Below are positions 24,697 to 32,454 of a stretch of DNA of 64,000 nt, piece by piece. How positions within the stretch are numbered: position 1 is the stretch's first letter; each line of letters opens with the position of its first letter. A model generated the notes under the pieces. The model did no database searches, had not been told where the DNA came from, and was given only the letters and a program-made list of their open reading frames with translations. Origin of the DNA: Acidaminobacter sp. (GTDB lineage: Bacteria; Bacillota; Clostridia; Peptostreptococcales; Acidaminobacteraceae); assembly GCF_030247605.1 (NCBI RefSeq), contig NZ_JAOTSB010000002.1, positions 348,550 through 412,549 of the forward strand, read 5' to 3'. The position numbers and the translations under genes were made by a program.

Positions 24697-25794
24697 GTGA
24701 AATTAAACTGGAATGTGAACGCGAATGGAAAAGAAAAGTCCCGGATTGGAGCGCGTGGGACATTGAAAGTATTTGGGCTGCTGATGGTGGTCCTGCTGCT
24801 TATGAGCGGCTGTGCTGCGTCCGAGCCTGCAGAAAAGCTTTATGTCTACAACTGGGGCGACTATATTGACGAAAATGTCCTGGACGAATTTGAAACGGAA
24901 TTCAACGTAGAGGTCATCTACGATACCTACGCCACCAACGAAGATCTCTACGTCAAGCTGAAGCAAGGCGGGACACCTTACGACATTGCCATTCCTTCAG
25001 ACTACATGATTGAGAAAATGATTCGCGAAGATTTGGTTGAGCCAATCGATTTGGCGCAAATTTCGAATTTCACCGCCATAGACGACCGCTTCAAAGATTT
25101 GGACTTTGATCCGGGCAACAAATTCTCCGTGCCTTATATGTGGGGGACTGTAGGCATTATTTACAATACCGCCATGATTGATGAGGAAATCGACAGCTGG
25201 AATGCCTTGTGGGATCCAAAGTACGAAAAGCAGATCCTGATGCTGGACAGCCAGCGGGATTCCATAGCGGTGGCGCTTAAAAAGCTGGGCTACTCCATCA
25301 ACACCAAGAGCCTGGAGGAGCTGGAGGCTGCGAAGGCTGCGCTGATTGAGCAGAAGCCGTTAGTACTGGCATATGCCGGCGACAATCTCAAAGATATGAT
25401 GATTGGCGGCGAGGCAGCCATAGCCTTCTGCTGGTCTGGTGACGCGGTCTATATGATCTCAGAGAATGAAGATTTGGCCTACGTCATTCCTAAGGAAGGC
25501 AGCAATCTCTGGTTTGACAACATAGTCATACCAAAGGGCGCCCAGAATGTTGAAATGGCTCACAAGTTTATAGATTTCCTCAGCCGCCCTGAAATTGGGC
25601 AGAAAAACGCGGAGTATATTGGCTATTCCACGCCTAACAAAGAGACTTTAGCCCTTCTGGATCCGGAGATTTCCGGAGACAAAACCGCCTATCCGGACGA
25701 TGCGGACTTAGCCAACCTAGAGGTCCTTCTGGATTTAGGGGATTTCATTGAGGCTTATAACAGAGTTTGGACGGAGGTTAAGTCGGCGAGGTAA
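24697..25794 (+). CDS. potD: Spermidine/putrescine-binding lipoprotein
   Basis: A 365-residue polyamine-binding protein. The signal region is long, with a charged N-terminus and a lipobox (LMSGC near residue 39). The mature part begins LYVYNWGDYIDENVLDEFE, typical of PotD/PotF, with ligand-pocket aromatics in VPYMWGTVGIIYN and FCWSGDAVYM. The GTG at 24697 follows AAAGGATG. Last gene of potABCD; a terminator follows at 25858. Confidence 0.95.
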   Translation: MKLNWNVNANGKEKSRIGARGTLKVFGLLMVVLLLMSGCAASEPAEKLYVYNWGDYIDENVLDEFETEFNVEVIYDTYATNEDLYVKLKQGGTPYDIAIPSDYMIEKMIREDLVEPIDLAQISNFTAIDDRFKDLDFDPGNKFSVPYMWGTVGIIYNTAMIDEEIDSWNALWDPKYEKQILMLDSQRDSIAVALKKLGYSINTKSLEELEAAKAALIEQKPLVLAYAGDNLKDMMIGGEAAIAFCWSGDAVYMISENEDLAYVIPKEGSNLWFDNIVIPKGAQNVEMAHKFIDFLSRPEIGQKNAEYIGYSTPNKETLALLDPEISGDKTAYPDDADLANLEVLLDLGDFIEAYNRVWTEVKSAR

Positions 25795-25857
25795 TTGGAC
25801 AAAGTTGACGGAAAAGGTAAGTGAAATGGGTGAACCCGTTTCACTTCTGGTTGAAGA

Positions 25858-25907
25858 AGAATAGCGGGTGCCATGGTGAAGATCCTGTGGCACCCGCTAT
25901 TCTTTTT
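25858..25907 (+). terminator. Terminator of potABCD
   Basis: Perfect 16-bp stem AGAATAGCGGGTGCCA and its complement, followed by TTTTT. A smaller hairpin GTGAAA..TTTCAC precedes it. Confidence 0.92.
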
Positions 25908-25949
25908 GAAGTAATTTACTTGTTGTCATTTGAATACAATTATTGCGCG

Positions 25950-26092
25950 ACTTCTAGAACATTGTTTGCCACGTCTGCGGATGTTTTACCCGTACCTGGC
26001 ACGATTTTCGGAACGCTGACGTTTAATTTTTTTGACAAGTCTGCTATTGCTATATTTCAGCAAAATCTTCTTCATTAACTTCATTTTTGGTG
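25950..26092 (-). pseudogene. Possible decayed coding fragment
   Basis: On the minus strand two short frames could be one C-terminal fragment joined by a frameshift: NEVNEEDFAEI and then ADLSKKLNVSVPKIVPGTG ending at a stop near 25950. There is no start or ribosome site. I cannot name a parent family, so this is weak. Confidence 0.2.
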
Positions 26093-26111
26093 TCAGGTAC
26101 GGAAAGTGAAA

Positions 26112-26157
26112 AAGAGCGGTTGGCAAGGTGGATTAGGATCCCTTGACAACCGCTCTT
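26112..26157 (-). terminator. Terminator of the stalk-domain protein gene
   Basis: Stem AAGAGCGGTTG / CAACCGCTCTT, T-rich after it on the minus strand. Confidence 0.8.
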
Positions 26158-26202
26158 CACTATTTCAGCAGGTATATTATTCGATTAACGATCAGCCTGA
26201 AG

Positions 26203-27081
26203 CTATTCCTCTGTTTCAGTTGATTCTGTTTCAGTTGATTCTGTTTCTTCTTCCAGAGCATCTTCTGCTTCTTCAGTTTCATCAGCTGATTGAACTACGC
26301 CTTCTTCTATCGTGACGTCCCCATCCTCATAATCCACTTCAAAGCCCATTTGCTCTGCAATGAATCTGAGCGGGACTACCGTTCTGCCGTTCATGGTTTG
26401 AGCTGGAACATCAAGTTGAATAGTATTATCATCGACAACGACTTCTGTTTCGCCAAGTGTCAGAACAATCTTCTGGTCACCTCTAGTAATAGTCACTGTT
26501 TGATTGACCGGATTCCATGTGACTTCAGCGCCAAAAGCCTGAACCAGCGCCCTCACCGGTACCAGTGTACGACCGGCCTTTATAACTGGCGGCGTATCAA
26601 AGCCCAGGTGTTTGCCTTTGACAATGATATTTTCGACCGGAAGAACTTGAATAGTTGGATCCGCCTGGACGAGCGCTACGCCAATTGCATCAATTGTAGT
26701 GAGCTCTTCCTCTGTATAGCCATTTTTTATGACACTCTTGAGTTCGGCTTTGGCAGCAATAAAGCTGGCTTTAGCTGCCGCAAAATCATCAGCCAGTAAA
26801 GCAGCTTCTTCCTGGTTGCCCAATGACATTTGCCTTTCAATTTCTGCTTCTATCAGATCTTTTGCGACTTCAAGTCGATCTTTCTCCGTCTCAGCTGCAT
26901 CTTTTGCAGCTTCCCACGCCGCATCCCGAACTACCTTCTCCGGTTTAATTTGTTCTGTGACCACGGGCTTAACCTTTACTTCTTTTTCAGGCTTTGCGGC
27001 TGCGGACGGCATGATGCTCATAGTGAGAATTAAAACGAGCATTAAAAAAAGCACTAACCCCTTGTTTCTGTTGCGTTTCAT
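26203..27081 (-). CDS. Secreted protein with copper amine oxidase N-terminal-like (stalk) domain
   Basis: A 292-residue exported protein. A signal peptide (residues 1-28, cut near PSAAA) leads to an Ala/Glu/Lys-rich helical segment (35-125) and then a stalk domain at about 150-260 (GRTLVPVRALVQAFGAEVTW, GRTVVPLRFIAEQMGFEVDY). Stalk domains are common on clostridial surface proteins and probably bind the envelope. The C-terminus is an acidic tail with repeated STETE units coded by a 15-bp tandem repeat (about 26211-26245). The gene sits behind a c-di-GMP-I riboswitch, so its export is probably tied to the motile/sessile switch. RBS GGGAGG. Confidence 0.88.
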   Translation of the reverse strand: MKRNRNKGLVLFLMLVLILTMSIMPSAAAKPEKEVKVKPVVTEQIKPEKVVRDAAWEAAKDAAETEKDRLEVAKDLIEAEIERQMSLGNQEEAALLADDFAAAKASFIAAKAELKSVIKNGYTEEELTTIDAIGVALVQADPTIQVLPVENIIVKGKHLGFDTPPVIKAGRTLVPVRALVQAFGAEVTWNPVNQTVTITRGDQKIVLTLGETEVVVDDNTIQLDVPAQTMNGRTVVPLRFIAEQMGFEVDYEDGDVTIEEGVVQSADETEEAEDALEEETESTETESTETEE

Positions 27082-27152
27082 CTGTATTCCTCCCTTTGGT
27101 TTGGAATTGCAGAATCATGCTCCAGGAACGTTGCTTGTGCCTGTGAAGTCAT

Positions 27153-27243
27153 CCTTCGGCGGTGCGGCCACCATGGCATCCTTTCAGATGCTTTAGGTCC
27201 GTCACTTTGCGTCCCGGTTTTTCAACCGGTTTGCCATTTCGGA
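27153..27243 (-). promoter_or_regulatory. Cyclic di-GMP-I riboswitch (GEMM-I)
   Basis: Minus-strand sequence shows the aptamer blocks in order: GGCAAACCGGTTGAAAAACC (P1b with GAAA tetraloop), GGGACGCAAAG, ACGGACCTAAAG (tetraloop receptor), the P2 hairpin GCATCTGAAAGGATGC and CGCACCGCCGAAGG. It lies in the leader of the stalk-domain gene (start 27081). Whether it works on transcription or translation is not clear, since no obvious terminator follows. Confidence 0.92.
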
Positions 27244-27273
27244 GATGATCTGCTTATGTAATTGTATAGCTTC

Positions 27274-27301
27274 ATTATAATCCTAGTACAGGTGATGTCA
27301 A
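27274..27301 (-). promoter_or_regulatory. Promoter of the c-di-GMP-controlled gene
   Basis: Minus-strand TTGACA (27301-27296), 16-bp spacer, TATAAT (27279-27274), about 30 bp before the aptamer. Confidence 0.78.
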
Positions 27302-27413
27302 CGGCTTGAAGCAGGTTATGAGGACAATATTTTTTGGGAAAATCAGGGTGTTTGAACCATACAACAGTCCCTCTGCCAAAACAGGTTAAACATTCGAACG
27401 CTTAAACTCAGTA

Positions 27414-27707
27414 TTAACCATTAGCCTCAAATTCCAGCTCGAATCGACCATAGCCTTCAATGTAAAATCCGAGTCGGCGATCCCTGAGATTTTCGCCCAT
27501 AATCTTTTCATCAATGTAAAATGCAAATTCACTATTTACATTAACTCTGCAATAACCAGCATCAGCATCCGGTTTGCCTGCAAGACCTGCAGGACAGATA
27601 AAGGCTGCTCATCAGCCATGGGTGGTGAGGCGCATGGAGATGGTCATGACGCCGCCGCGTTCTCTTAGGAAATGGTTTAGCCATACAGAGGTGCAGGATG
27701 CGTTCAT
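27414..27707 (-). CDS. Probable selenoprotein with adjacent Sec-Sec (UGA-UGA), HesB-like CC/Se family
   Basis: Read through two consecutive in-frame TGA codons (27614-27609), this frame gives one continuous 97-residue protein starting at ATG 27707, six bases after AGGAGG, and ending at TAA 27414. The N-terminal half (VWLNHFLRERGGVMTISMRL) and C-terminal half (YCRVNVNSEFAFYIDEKI, RRLGFYIEGYGRFELEFE) fit the small HesB-like CC/Se (seleno)proteins, in which a CC, CU or UU pair follows the first beta strands. Just downstream of the UGAs is a hairpin CCTGCA-GGTCT-TGCAGG, nearly the loop of the E. coli fdhF SECIS. It follows the ArsC-like gene by 68 bp in the same direction. A pseudogene is the alternative, but the frame is clean on both sides. 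Confidence 0.78.
27577..27593 (-). promoter_or_regulatory. Bacterial SECIS-like hairpin
   Basis: Minus strand CCTGCAGGTCTTGCAGG: six perfect pairs and a GGTCT loop, with the loop 21 bases after the second TGA and 24 after the first, inside the range for SelB-dependent bacterial SECIS elements. Confidence 0.72.
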
Positions 27708-27775
27708 GTGTAACCTCCTGTTTAATAGATTAATCACTAAAGTAATGACGTAAATTCATAACCGACATGACAGCC

Positions 27776-28114
27776 TTACACCCAAGTCTTCCAGACCTCG
27801 GGACAATATCCAAGCGTCGCTTGCTTGCCATTTCGAACTATAGGTGTCTTAAAGAGCTTGGGATGATCCAGCAGAATCTCCGCCCGAAGCTCGTGGCCGC
27901 CAATACGGTCCAGATTGAGTTCTTTGTAAAGTGGTGATTCCATGTCAAACAGAACATTGAGCCCCAACACGGCGACGACACTGTTTAGTTCCCCTTTGCT
28001 GAGTCCTTTGTCCAGCAGATCTATCTTTTGAAACTTAATGCCCCGCTCTTTAAAATAGCGCTCCGCCTTTTTCGTATCAAAGCATTTCGACTTCCCGAAA
28101 ATTTGGATGTTCAT
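27776..28114 (-). CDS. ArsC/Spx-family thioredoxin-fold protein
   Basis: A 112-residue ArsC-family protein: IQIFGKSKCFDTKKAERYFK gives the active-site Cys near residue 10 with a CxxxTKKAERYF context, and the C-terminal half has FKTPIVRNGKQATLGYCPEVW, typical of a subgroup of anaerobe arsenate reductase-like proteins whose substrate is unknown. I start it at ATG 28114 behind GGAGG; the open frame further upstream is not supported. It is followed by the double-UGA gene, which suggests a shared redox role. This one keeps Cys at the active site. Confidence 0.85.
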   Translation of the reverse strand: MNIQIFGKSKCFDTKKAERYFKERGIKFQKIDLLDKGLSKGELNSVVAVLGLNVLFDMESPLYKELNLDRIGGHELRAEILLDHPKLFKTPIVRNGKQATLGYCPEVWKTWV

Positions 28115-28500
28115 AATTAGCCTCCACAACTGCAATTTCTTAAGTTTTTTCCATTGTCTCACGATCCGCCACGTCATTCAAGCGGCGGGTTCGGCAATTA
28201 TCACAATTTAACTTGTTGACAAATTGACATAACACTCGCGAACAACTTCAACTTTGGGGACGCGGACAAAAACCAGTTCAGTGCCTGTCACCAACTCAAA
28301 AACAGTGCCAGAGCTTTCGCATGAATATAAATTATTCACCTTTATACCATTCTGCATCCCGTCACAAAACCCACACAAATTTCACATACCCTTTCGCCCT
28401 AAAATCCCCCCTCAACATTCTTGACACCCACTCGTGGATCGGGTATAGTGTTAATAACAACCCCCTCCTGTAGGGGGGGTCCAGAAAGGGGCCACCACGC
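28115..28500. promoter_or_regulatory. Intergenic region with promoter and G-rich inverted repeat
   Basis: No gene is seen. Plus-strand promoter TTGACA (28421-28426), 17-bp spacer, TATAGT (28444-28449), directly followed by the inverted repeat ACCCCCTCCTGTAGGGGGGGT (about 28460-28480), placed where an operator would overlap the transcription start. C/G-tract palindromes of this sort are bound by CsoR/RcnR-type repressors; that link is a guess. A variant of the window's repeat phrases lies near 28256-28315. Confidence 0.6.
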
Positions 28501-28698
28501 TTGAAAAAAGCCTTTATAGTCAAAAATAAATGCGACCAGTCTCCATTTTGCCCAGTAAAACGCGTCTGCCCGACAGGCGCTGTGACTCAAAAAAGAAAGT
28601 TTCTGAAAGCAGAACATCCCGTCATAGACGCCGCCCTTTGCATAGGCTGCAAGAAATGCGTCACTGTCTGTCCGCATGGCGCCGTCGCAATGAAATAG
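28501..28698 (+). CDS. Small 4Fe-4S ferredoxin-type protein
   Basis: A 65-residue protein with one classical cluster motif CIGCKKCVTVCP and an incomplete first one (CDQSPFCPVKRVCPTGAV). Start TTG 28501 follows AAAGGGG. It is monocistronic with its own promoter and a G-rich palindrome, so it is regulated separately. The N-terminal CxxxxxCxxxxxC spacing is typical of a clostridial stand-alone ferredoxin-like group of unknown role. Confidence 0.8.
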   Translation: MKKAFIVKNKCDQSPFCPVKRVCPTGAVTQKRKFLKAEHPVIDAALCIGCKKCVTVCPHGAVAMK

Positions 28699-28978
28699 GG
28701 CGCACCCTTAAGGCCTCAAAAATTACTTATCCAAAGTGCCGCATGATTCATAACCAAAAATCAGCGGTATTTTTATTTTACAAAATTCACCTCAAACACC
28801 AGCTCCTCAGATCCGGCCTCACACCCCATTCCCTCGCCTCCAACCACACCGTCCATATAAATCCAACACAGAAAACTTCCAAAAACACCTTGACTATTTA
28901 TTAATATGTGCTATTATTTATAACAGATAAAGATTAAATATCACATTGATTGTATATATATTCAACGGAGGGATAAGT
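28699..28978 (+). promoter_or_regulatory. Intergenic region with promoter for the 111-aa gene
   Basis: AT-rich. A promoter is visible at TTGACT (28890-28895), 16-bp spacer, TATTAT (28912-28917). Nothing else is recognisable. Confidence 0.55.
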
Positions 28979-29314
28979 ATGAAAGGCTACATCGTACTCA
29001 ACAACGGCATGGTCATCAACGGAAACTTTGAGGGCAAGACCGCCAACGTCCTTGGCAGCATTTCATGCTCAGACACCGGCAGCATCTCCATTCACTGCGA
29101 CGCAAACGGCACCTGCGTCACCATCGTAGATGCATCAGCCCCAGCCGGCGCAGCCGATGGCATCTTCACCACCGACGCCTTCGACCTCCTGGCCTCCAAA
29201 CTCAGCACCGGCGAAAACCACCTGGCTAAACTAGTCATCGACGACCTCCCTTTTGACTATCACCTCTATGATGTCAAAACCTGGCTCGGTTACAACCACC
29301 CAATCGCTTCCTAA
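28979..29314 (+). CDS. Hypothetical protein, 111 aa
   Basis: I do not recognise the family. The beginning (MKGYIVLNNGMVINGNFEG) resembles the N-terminal beta strands of carbamoyl-phosphate synthase small subunits, but the rest does not, and the protein is far shorter. It is soluble, without signal or membrane segments, and slightly acidic. The start at ATG 28979 has GGAGG seven bases upstream. It has its own promoter and terminator, so it is probably a true monocistronic gene. Confidence 0.72.
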   Translation: MKGYIVLNNGMVINGNFEGKTANVLGSISCSDTGSISIHCDANGTCVTIVDASAPAGAADGIFTTDAFDLLASKLSTGENHLAKLVIDDLPFDYHLYDVKTWLGYNHPIAS

Positions 29315-29336
29315 AACAAAATCCCAAAAAACCGCA

Positions 29337-29370
29337 AAGCTCCAGGCAAACTGCCTCGGAGCTTTTTTAT
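29337..29370 (+). terminator. Terminator
   Basis: Imperfect stem AAAGCTCCAGGCA / TGCCTCGGAGCTTTT followed by TT, after the 111-aa gene. Confidence 0.8.
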
Positions 29371-29496
29371 TTGCCAAAACTGTCCCAAATCCAATCCGAA
29401 CCACCTTCACTCCTATGCCCAAATAAAAACGGGAAGCCGGCGTCCACAGCCACAGCCGCTTCACACCCTCTTCCCGTTTGTCATCCGCTCTAACAC

Positions 29497-29799
29497 TTAC
29501 CCATTCAGCTTGGCCGTTTCAAGACCTTTGCCGATGGTCTTCGCCGCCTCCAGCCTTCTATTCCTATAATAGATCAAAAGGTCAATAGTCACCATAACCA
29601 TATTGATGCCGTACAGCACCATGACAAGATCCCGGCTGTTGAGCCACTTATGGGTCAGTCCACTCAGATAGCCAATGATGATAACATAGGAGAACACCGG
29701 ACTTTTCCCGCCTGTACTCTTGCTGGTCCAGGATTTATGTATGGAAATTGGCCACGCAAAGCCAAAGCATGTCAGCATCACAATTTCAAATATACTCAT
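29497..29799 (-). CDS. Small membrane protein, PQ-loop/SWEET-like
   Basis: A 100-residue protein with three hydrophobic segments. The first (MLTCFGFAWPISIHKSWTSK) has the Trp-Pro...Ser pattern seen in PQ-loop and semiSWEET proteins, which dimerise to form small transporters; no substrate can be named. The start at ATG 29799 is preceded by GGAGGG. One GCCGATGGT copy lies in the C-terminal coding part (29530). An inverted repeat AACGGGAAG...CTTCCCGTT near 29428-29480 may end its transcript. Confidence 0.75.
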   Translation of the reverse strand: MSIFEIVMLTCFGFAWPISIHKSWTSKSTGGKSPVFSYVIIIGYLSGLTHKWLNSRDLVMVLYGINMVMVTIDLLIYYRNRRLEAAKTIGKGLETAKLNG

Positions 29800-30008
29800 T
29801 TAAGTCCCTCCGAATCAATGTCACTGCGCCTTGTATACATAACGCCTTTGTCTCATCCATTATAAATCAGGATGACTTTCAGGTAAACCCCTTTGTCAAG
29901 ATTTCCACAAAATCGAGCAACGCTGCTCTGATTATGGTAACGCTCCAAGAAAACCTCTCCCAAACCCGGCAACCTTCGAAGTACTACTGTCAAACCACCA
30001 CAAATTAC

Positions 30009-30066
30009 TACTAATTAGAATTATTTTTAAAAAAGTACTTCCAATTAGTAATAATTGTGTTATAAT
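30009..30066 (+). promoter_or_regulatory. wrbA: wrbA promoter with inverted-repeat operator
   Basis: TACTAATTAGAA (30009-30020) and TTCCAATTAGTA (30039-30050) form an 11-of-12 inverted repeat. The right half overlaps the likely -35, 16 or so bases before TATAAT (30061-30066). A MarR- or HxlR/YodB-type redox repressor would fit the position. Confidence 0.6.
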
Positions 30067-30131
30067 GAGAACAGTTATCAAACACAAAACATCATTCAAA
30101 TATAAACAACCACTTGAAAGGGGTATTTCAA

Positions 30132-30743
30132 ATGACAAACACAAAATTAGCAATCGTCTATTATAGCGCAACAGGGATCAACTACCAGCTCGCCCAGTGG
30201 GCAGAAGAAGCCGCAAAAAACTCAGGAGCAGAAGTCCGTCTCGTAAAAGTTCAGGAGCTTGCTCCGGAAGCAGTTATAGAAGGCAATCCGGCCTGGAAAG
30301 CCAATGCCGAAGCCACAAAACACATCCCAACCGCGACTTCAGATGACCTCGACTGGGCCGATGCCATCCTCTTCAGCGTCCCAACCCGCTTTGGCAACAT
30401 GGCTTCACAAATGAAACAGTTCATCGACATCCAGGGCGGCCTCTGGGCACAAGGCAAACTGGCGAATAAAGCCGTCAGCGCCATGTCCTCCGCGCAGAAC
30501 CCGCATGGCGGCCAGGAAGCGACAATCCTCTCCCTTTACACCTCCATGATGCACTGGGGCGCCATCATAGTCGCGCCTGGCTATACCGATGCTTCCATCT
30601 TCAAAGCCGGCGGCAACCCTTACGGCACCTCTGTTACACAAGGACAGGACGGCAAGCCGGTTGAGGATGTTAAAGATGCGGTTGCCCACCAAACAAAGCG
30701 ACTCATCGAAACTGCTGGCTGGATTAAAAACGGCCGCGCCTAA
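30132..30743 (+). CDS. wrbA: NAD(P)H:quinone oxidoreductase, WrbA type
   Basis: A 203-residue flavodoxin-like WrbA that reduces quinones by two electrons with FMN. Motifs are YYSATGINYQLA (phosphate loop), SVPTRFGNMASQMKQFID, SSAQNPHGGQEATILSLYT and the C-terminal GTSVTQGQDGKP. Start ATG 30132 follows GAAAGGGG; the open frame upstream is not needed. It is monocistronic between a palindromic operator and a terminator, so it is probably induced by quinone or redox stress. Confidence 0.94.
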   Translation: MTNTKLAIVYYSATGINYQLAQWAEEAAKNSGAEVRLVKVQELAPEAVIEGNPAWKANAEATKHIPTATSDDLDWADAILFSVPTRFGNMASQMKQFIDIQGGLWAQGKLANKAVSAMSSAQNPHGGQEATILSLYTSMMHWGAIIVAPGYTDASIFKAGGNPYGTSVTQGQDGKPVEDVKDAVAHQTKRLIETAGWIKNGRA

Positions 30744-30792
30744 ACCCACTGACGAAAAAGTTCAATCCGAAAAAACATCGATTTTCCTCCAA

Positions 30793-30827
30793 AAAAATCC
30801 CTGCGGCGCCCAGCGCTGCGGGGATTT
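30793..30827 (+). terminator. Terminator of wrbA
   Basis: AAAATCCCTGC / GCGGGGATTTT stem with GC-rich loop. Confidence 0.8.
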
Positions 30828-30830
30828 TCG

Positions 30831-30892
30831 AGAACTGGGTGTCTGACACCGAGTTTCATCACGGCTGGTGCCTATTGACCCCGAGTTTCACC
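30831..30892. repeat. GAAACT-family element, irregular copy
   Basis: GAACTGGGTGTCTGACACC, GAGTTTC, then GGCTGGTGCCTATTGACCCC and GAGTTTC, directly after the wrbA terminator. Confidence 0.6.
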
Positions 30893-30939
30893 GAAGCGGA
30901 TGTTTGCAACTAGCACCTATCGCCCTGAAGTTTCTCCAA

Positions 30940-30990
30940 CAAAAAGACAGGATAAAATGGACGTCTCATCCATTTTTATCCTGTCTTTTC
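30940..30990. terminator. Terminator between convergent wrbA and SDR genes
   Basis: AAAAGACAGGATAAAATGGA pairs with TCCATTTTTATCCTGTCTTTT around a 7-base loop; T-runs on both strands. Confidence 0.9.
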
Positions 30991-30997
30991 TCCTTAT

Positions 30998-31795
30998 TCA
31001 CAACGCCTTCGTCAACCCGCCATCCACCAGCACCGTCTGGCCTGTGATGTACGTGTTGGCCTCTGAGCACAGAAATACAGCAAGCTTCCCATACTCAGAC
31101 GGTTTGCCATAGCGGCCCAGCGGAATGTTCTTGAAGGTTTCTCTCTCAATCTCTTCCACGGACACATTCATGCGGTCTGCTCTGATTTGATCCAGGTAGG
31201 TAATTCTAGAAGTCCCTATGCGGCCAGGGCCTATGACGTTGACGAGGATACCATCGGCACCAAGCTCCTGAGAGAGGCTCTTGGAGAGGCCCACCACACC
31301 ATTTCTGAAGGTGTTGGAGAGGATCAGGTTTTCCAGGACCTGCTTCACGGACGAGGAGGTAGAATTCAGAATGCGCCCTCCCCCGCCCGCTCTCATGTGC
31401 GGCAGCACCAGGCGGATCATCCTGACATAGGACAGCAGCGTCAGCTCAAAGGCATTCTGCCAGACGTCATCCTCAAACTGCTCAAAAGTGCCGGCAGGTG
31501 GTCCGCCTGCATTGTTGACTAGGGCATAAATAGAGCCGTAGGCTTTGACAGTTTCCTCCACCAGGCGCGAGAGGTCCTCGGGTTTTCTTAAATCACCCAC
31601 ACAATACAGCGGCCGGCGCCCGCTCAGAATCTCAATGTCGTCCGCTGCCGCTTTCAGTTTCACTTCTGACGAACTGAACAGCATGACATTGGCGCCCTCC
31701 ATGGCAAATTCAGTGGCTATGGCTTTGCCGAGGCCATCACTTGAGGCCAGTACAATGGCCGTTTTGTTTTTGAGTCCTAAATCCAAAACAATCAC
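30998..31795 (-). CDS. SDR-family oxidoreductase lacking the usual catalytic Tyr
   Basis: A 265-residue short-chain dehydrogenase/reductase fold: cofactor loop ASSDGLGKAIA near residue 17, NNAGGPPAG, and C-terminal LCSEANTYITGQTVLVDGG. In place of the YxxxK active site it reads SNTFRNGVVGLSKSL: the lysine is kept but Tyr is replaced, as in a known divergent FabG-like branch. Its activity is therefore uncertain. The GTG start at 31795 is close to AAAGGAG. It is a single gene; one GCCGATGGT copy encodes GADGILV. Confidence 0.88.
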   Translation of the reverse strand: MIVLDLGLKNKTAIVLASSDGLGKAIATEFAMEGANVMLFSSSEVKLKAAADDIEILSGRRPLYCVGDLRKPEDLSRLVEETVKAYGSIYALVNNAGGPPAGTFEQFEDDVWQNAFELTLLSYVRMIRLVLPHMRAGGGGRILNSTSSSVKQVLENLILSNTFRNGVVGLSKSLSQELGADGILVNVIGPGRIGTSRITYLDQIRADRMNVSVEEIERETFKNIPLGRYGKPSEYGKLAVFLCSEANTYITGQTVLVDGGLTKAL

Positions 31796-31867
31796 CTGCT
31801 CCTTTCGCCTGTAAGGCTATGGCTCTACCACCCACGCCCGAAGTCACGTGTGGGCGCGTCTATTTAA

Positions 31868-32374
31868 TCAATCAATAAAATCCTTATCCTTCAGGGACTT
31901 CAGCACCAGGCCGTCCGTCGGGAAAGCCAGGACCATGTTCGAGGACTCCAGCTCCTCATAGGAAAAGAAGTCAACTTGATCCAGGTCGTCGAGGGGGATT
32001 GGGTCCCCCTCAGCCTGCGCCAGGAACCAGAGGCCCACGGTATGCTGGGCAGGATTGTGAAAATTGGAATGAACGGCGAAGATGTCACCCAGCTCAAAGT
32101 CCAGCCCGGTCTCTTCTTTCATTTCACGGACAAGGGCGTCCCGGACGTCCTCGGTATACTCCACGTAACCGCAGGGAATGCACCAGGTGCCGCTGTAGCT
32201 GCCTATGCGCCGGCCCAGCAGAACTTTACGATCCCGAATCAGGATTGCGGCGACGCCGACCGCAGGGTTCTGGAAGAAAACGAAGCCGCAGGACGTGCAC
32301 TTGGGCCGGTTGACATCCTGGGTTTCCTCCAGGGACAGGTTCCCGCCGCATTTGGGGCAATGCTGGTATCTCAT
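31868..32374 (-). CDS. Nudix hydrolase with N-terminal zinc ribbon
   Basis: A 168-residue protein: a zinc ribbon (CPKC near residue 6 and CTSC near 26) followed by a Nudix domain with the box GYVEYTEDVRDALVREMKEE, the metal-binding helix. The NudC-like arrangement suggests hydrolysis of nucleotide diphosphate derivatives such as NADH or ADP-ribose, but the defining NudC SQPWPFPxS motif is absent. RBS GGAGGTGG. Downstream is SDR in the same orientation after a 70-bp gap. Confidence 0.92.
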   Translation of the reverse strand: MRYQHCPKCGGNLSLEETQDVNRPKCTSCGFVFFQNPAVGVAAILIRDRKVLLGRRIGSYSGTWCIPCGYVEYTEDVRDALVREMKEETGLDFELGDIFAVHSNFHNPAQHTVGLWFLAQAEGDPIPLDDLDQVDFFSYEELESSNMVLAFPTDGLVLKSLKDKDFID

Positions 32375-32403
32375 GGGAGTTCACCACCTCCAGGGAATAG
32401 AAT

Positions 32404-32437
32404 TTGCCGATGGTGACGGTACCACAACCATCGGCTA
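32404..32437. repeat. Inverted pair of the GCCGATGGT 9-mer
   Basis: GCCGATGGT at 32406-32414 and its complement at 32427-32435 around a GACGGTACCACA loop, flanked by TTT and AAAA. It lies between the GyrI-like gene and the Nudix gene and may be a terminator for the former. Confidence 0.8.
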
Positions 32438-32454
32438 AAAAAAAGTTCTCGGTT

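Noticed and set aside
29231..29464. 77-codon minus-strand frame
   Set aside because: It overlaps the terminator and the end of the 111-residue gene and has no ribosome site.
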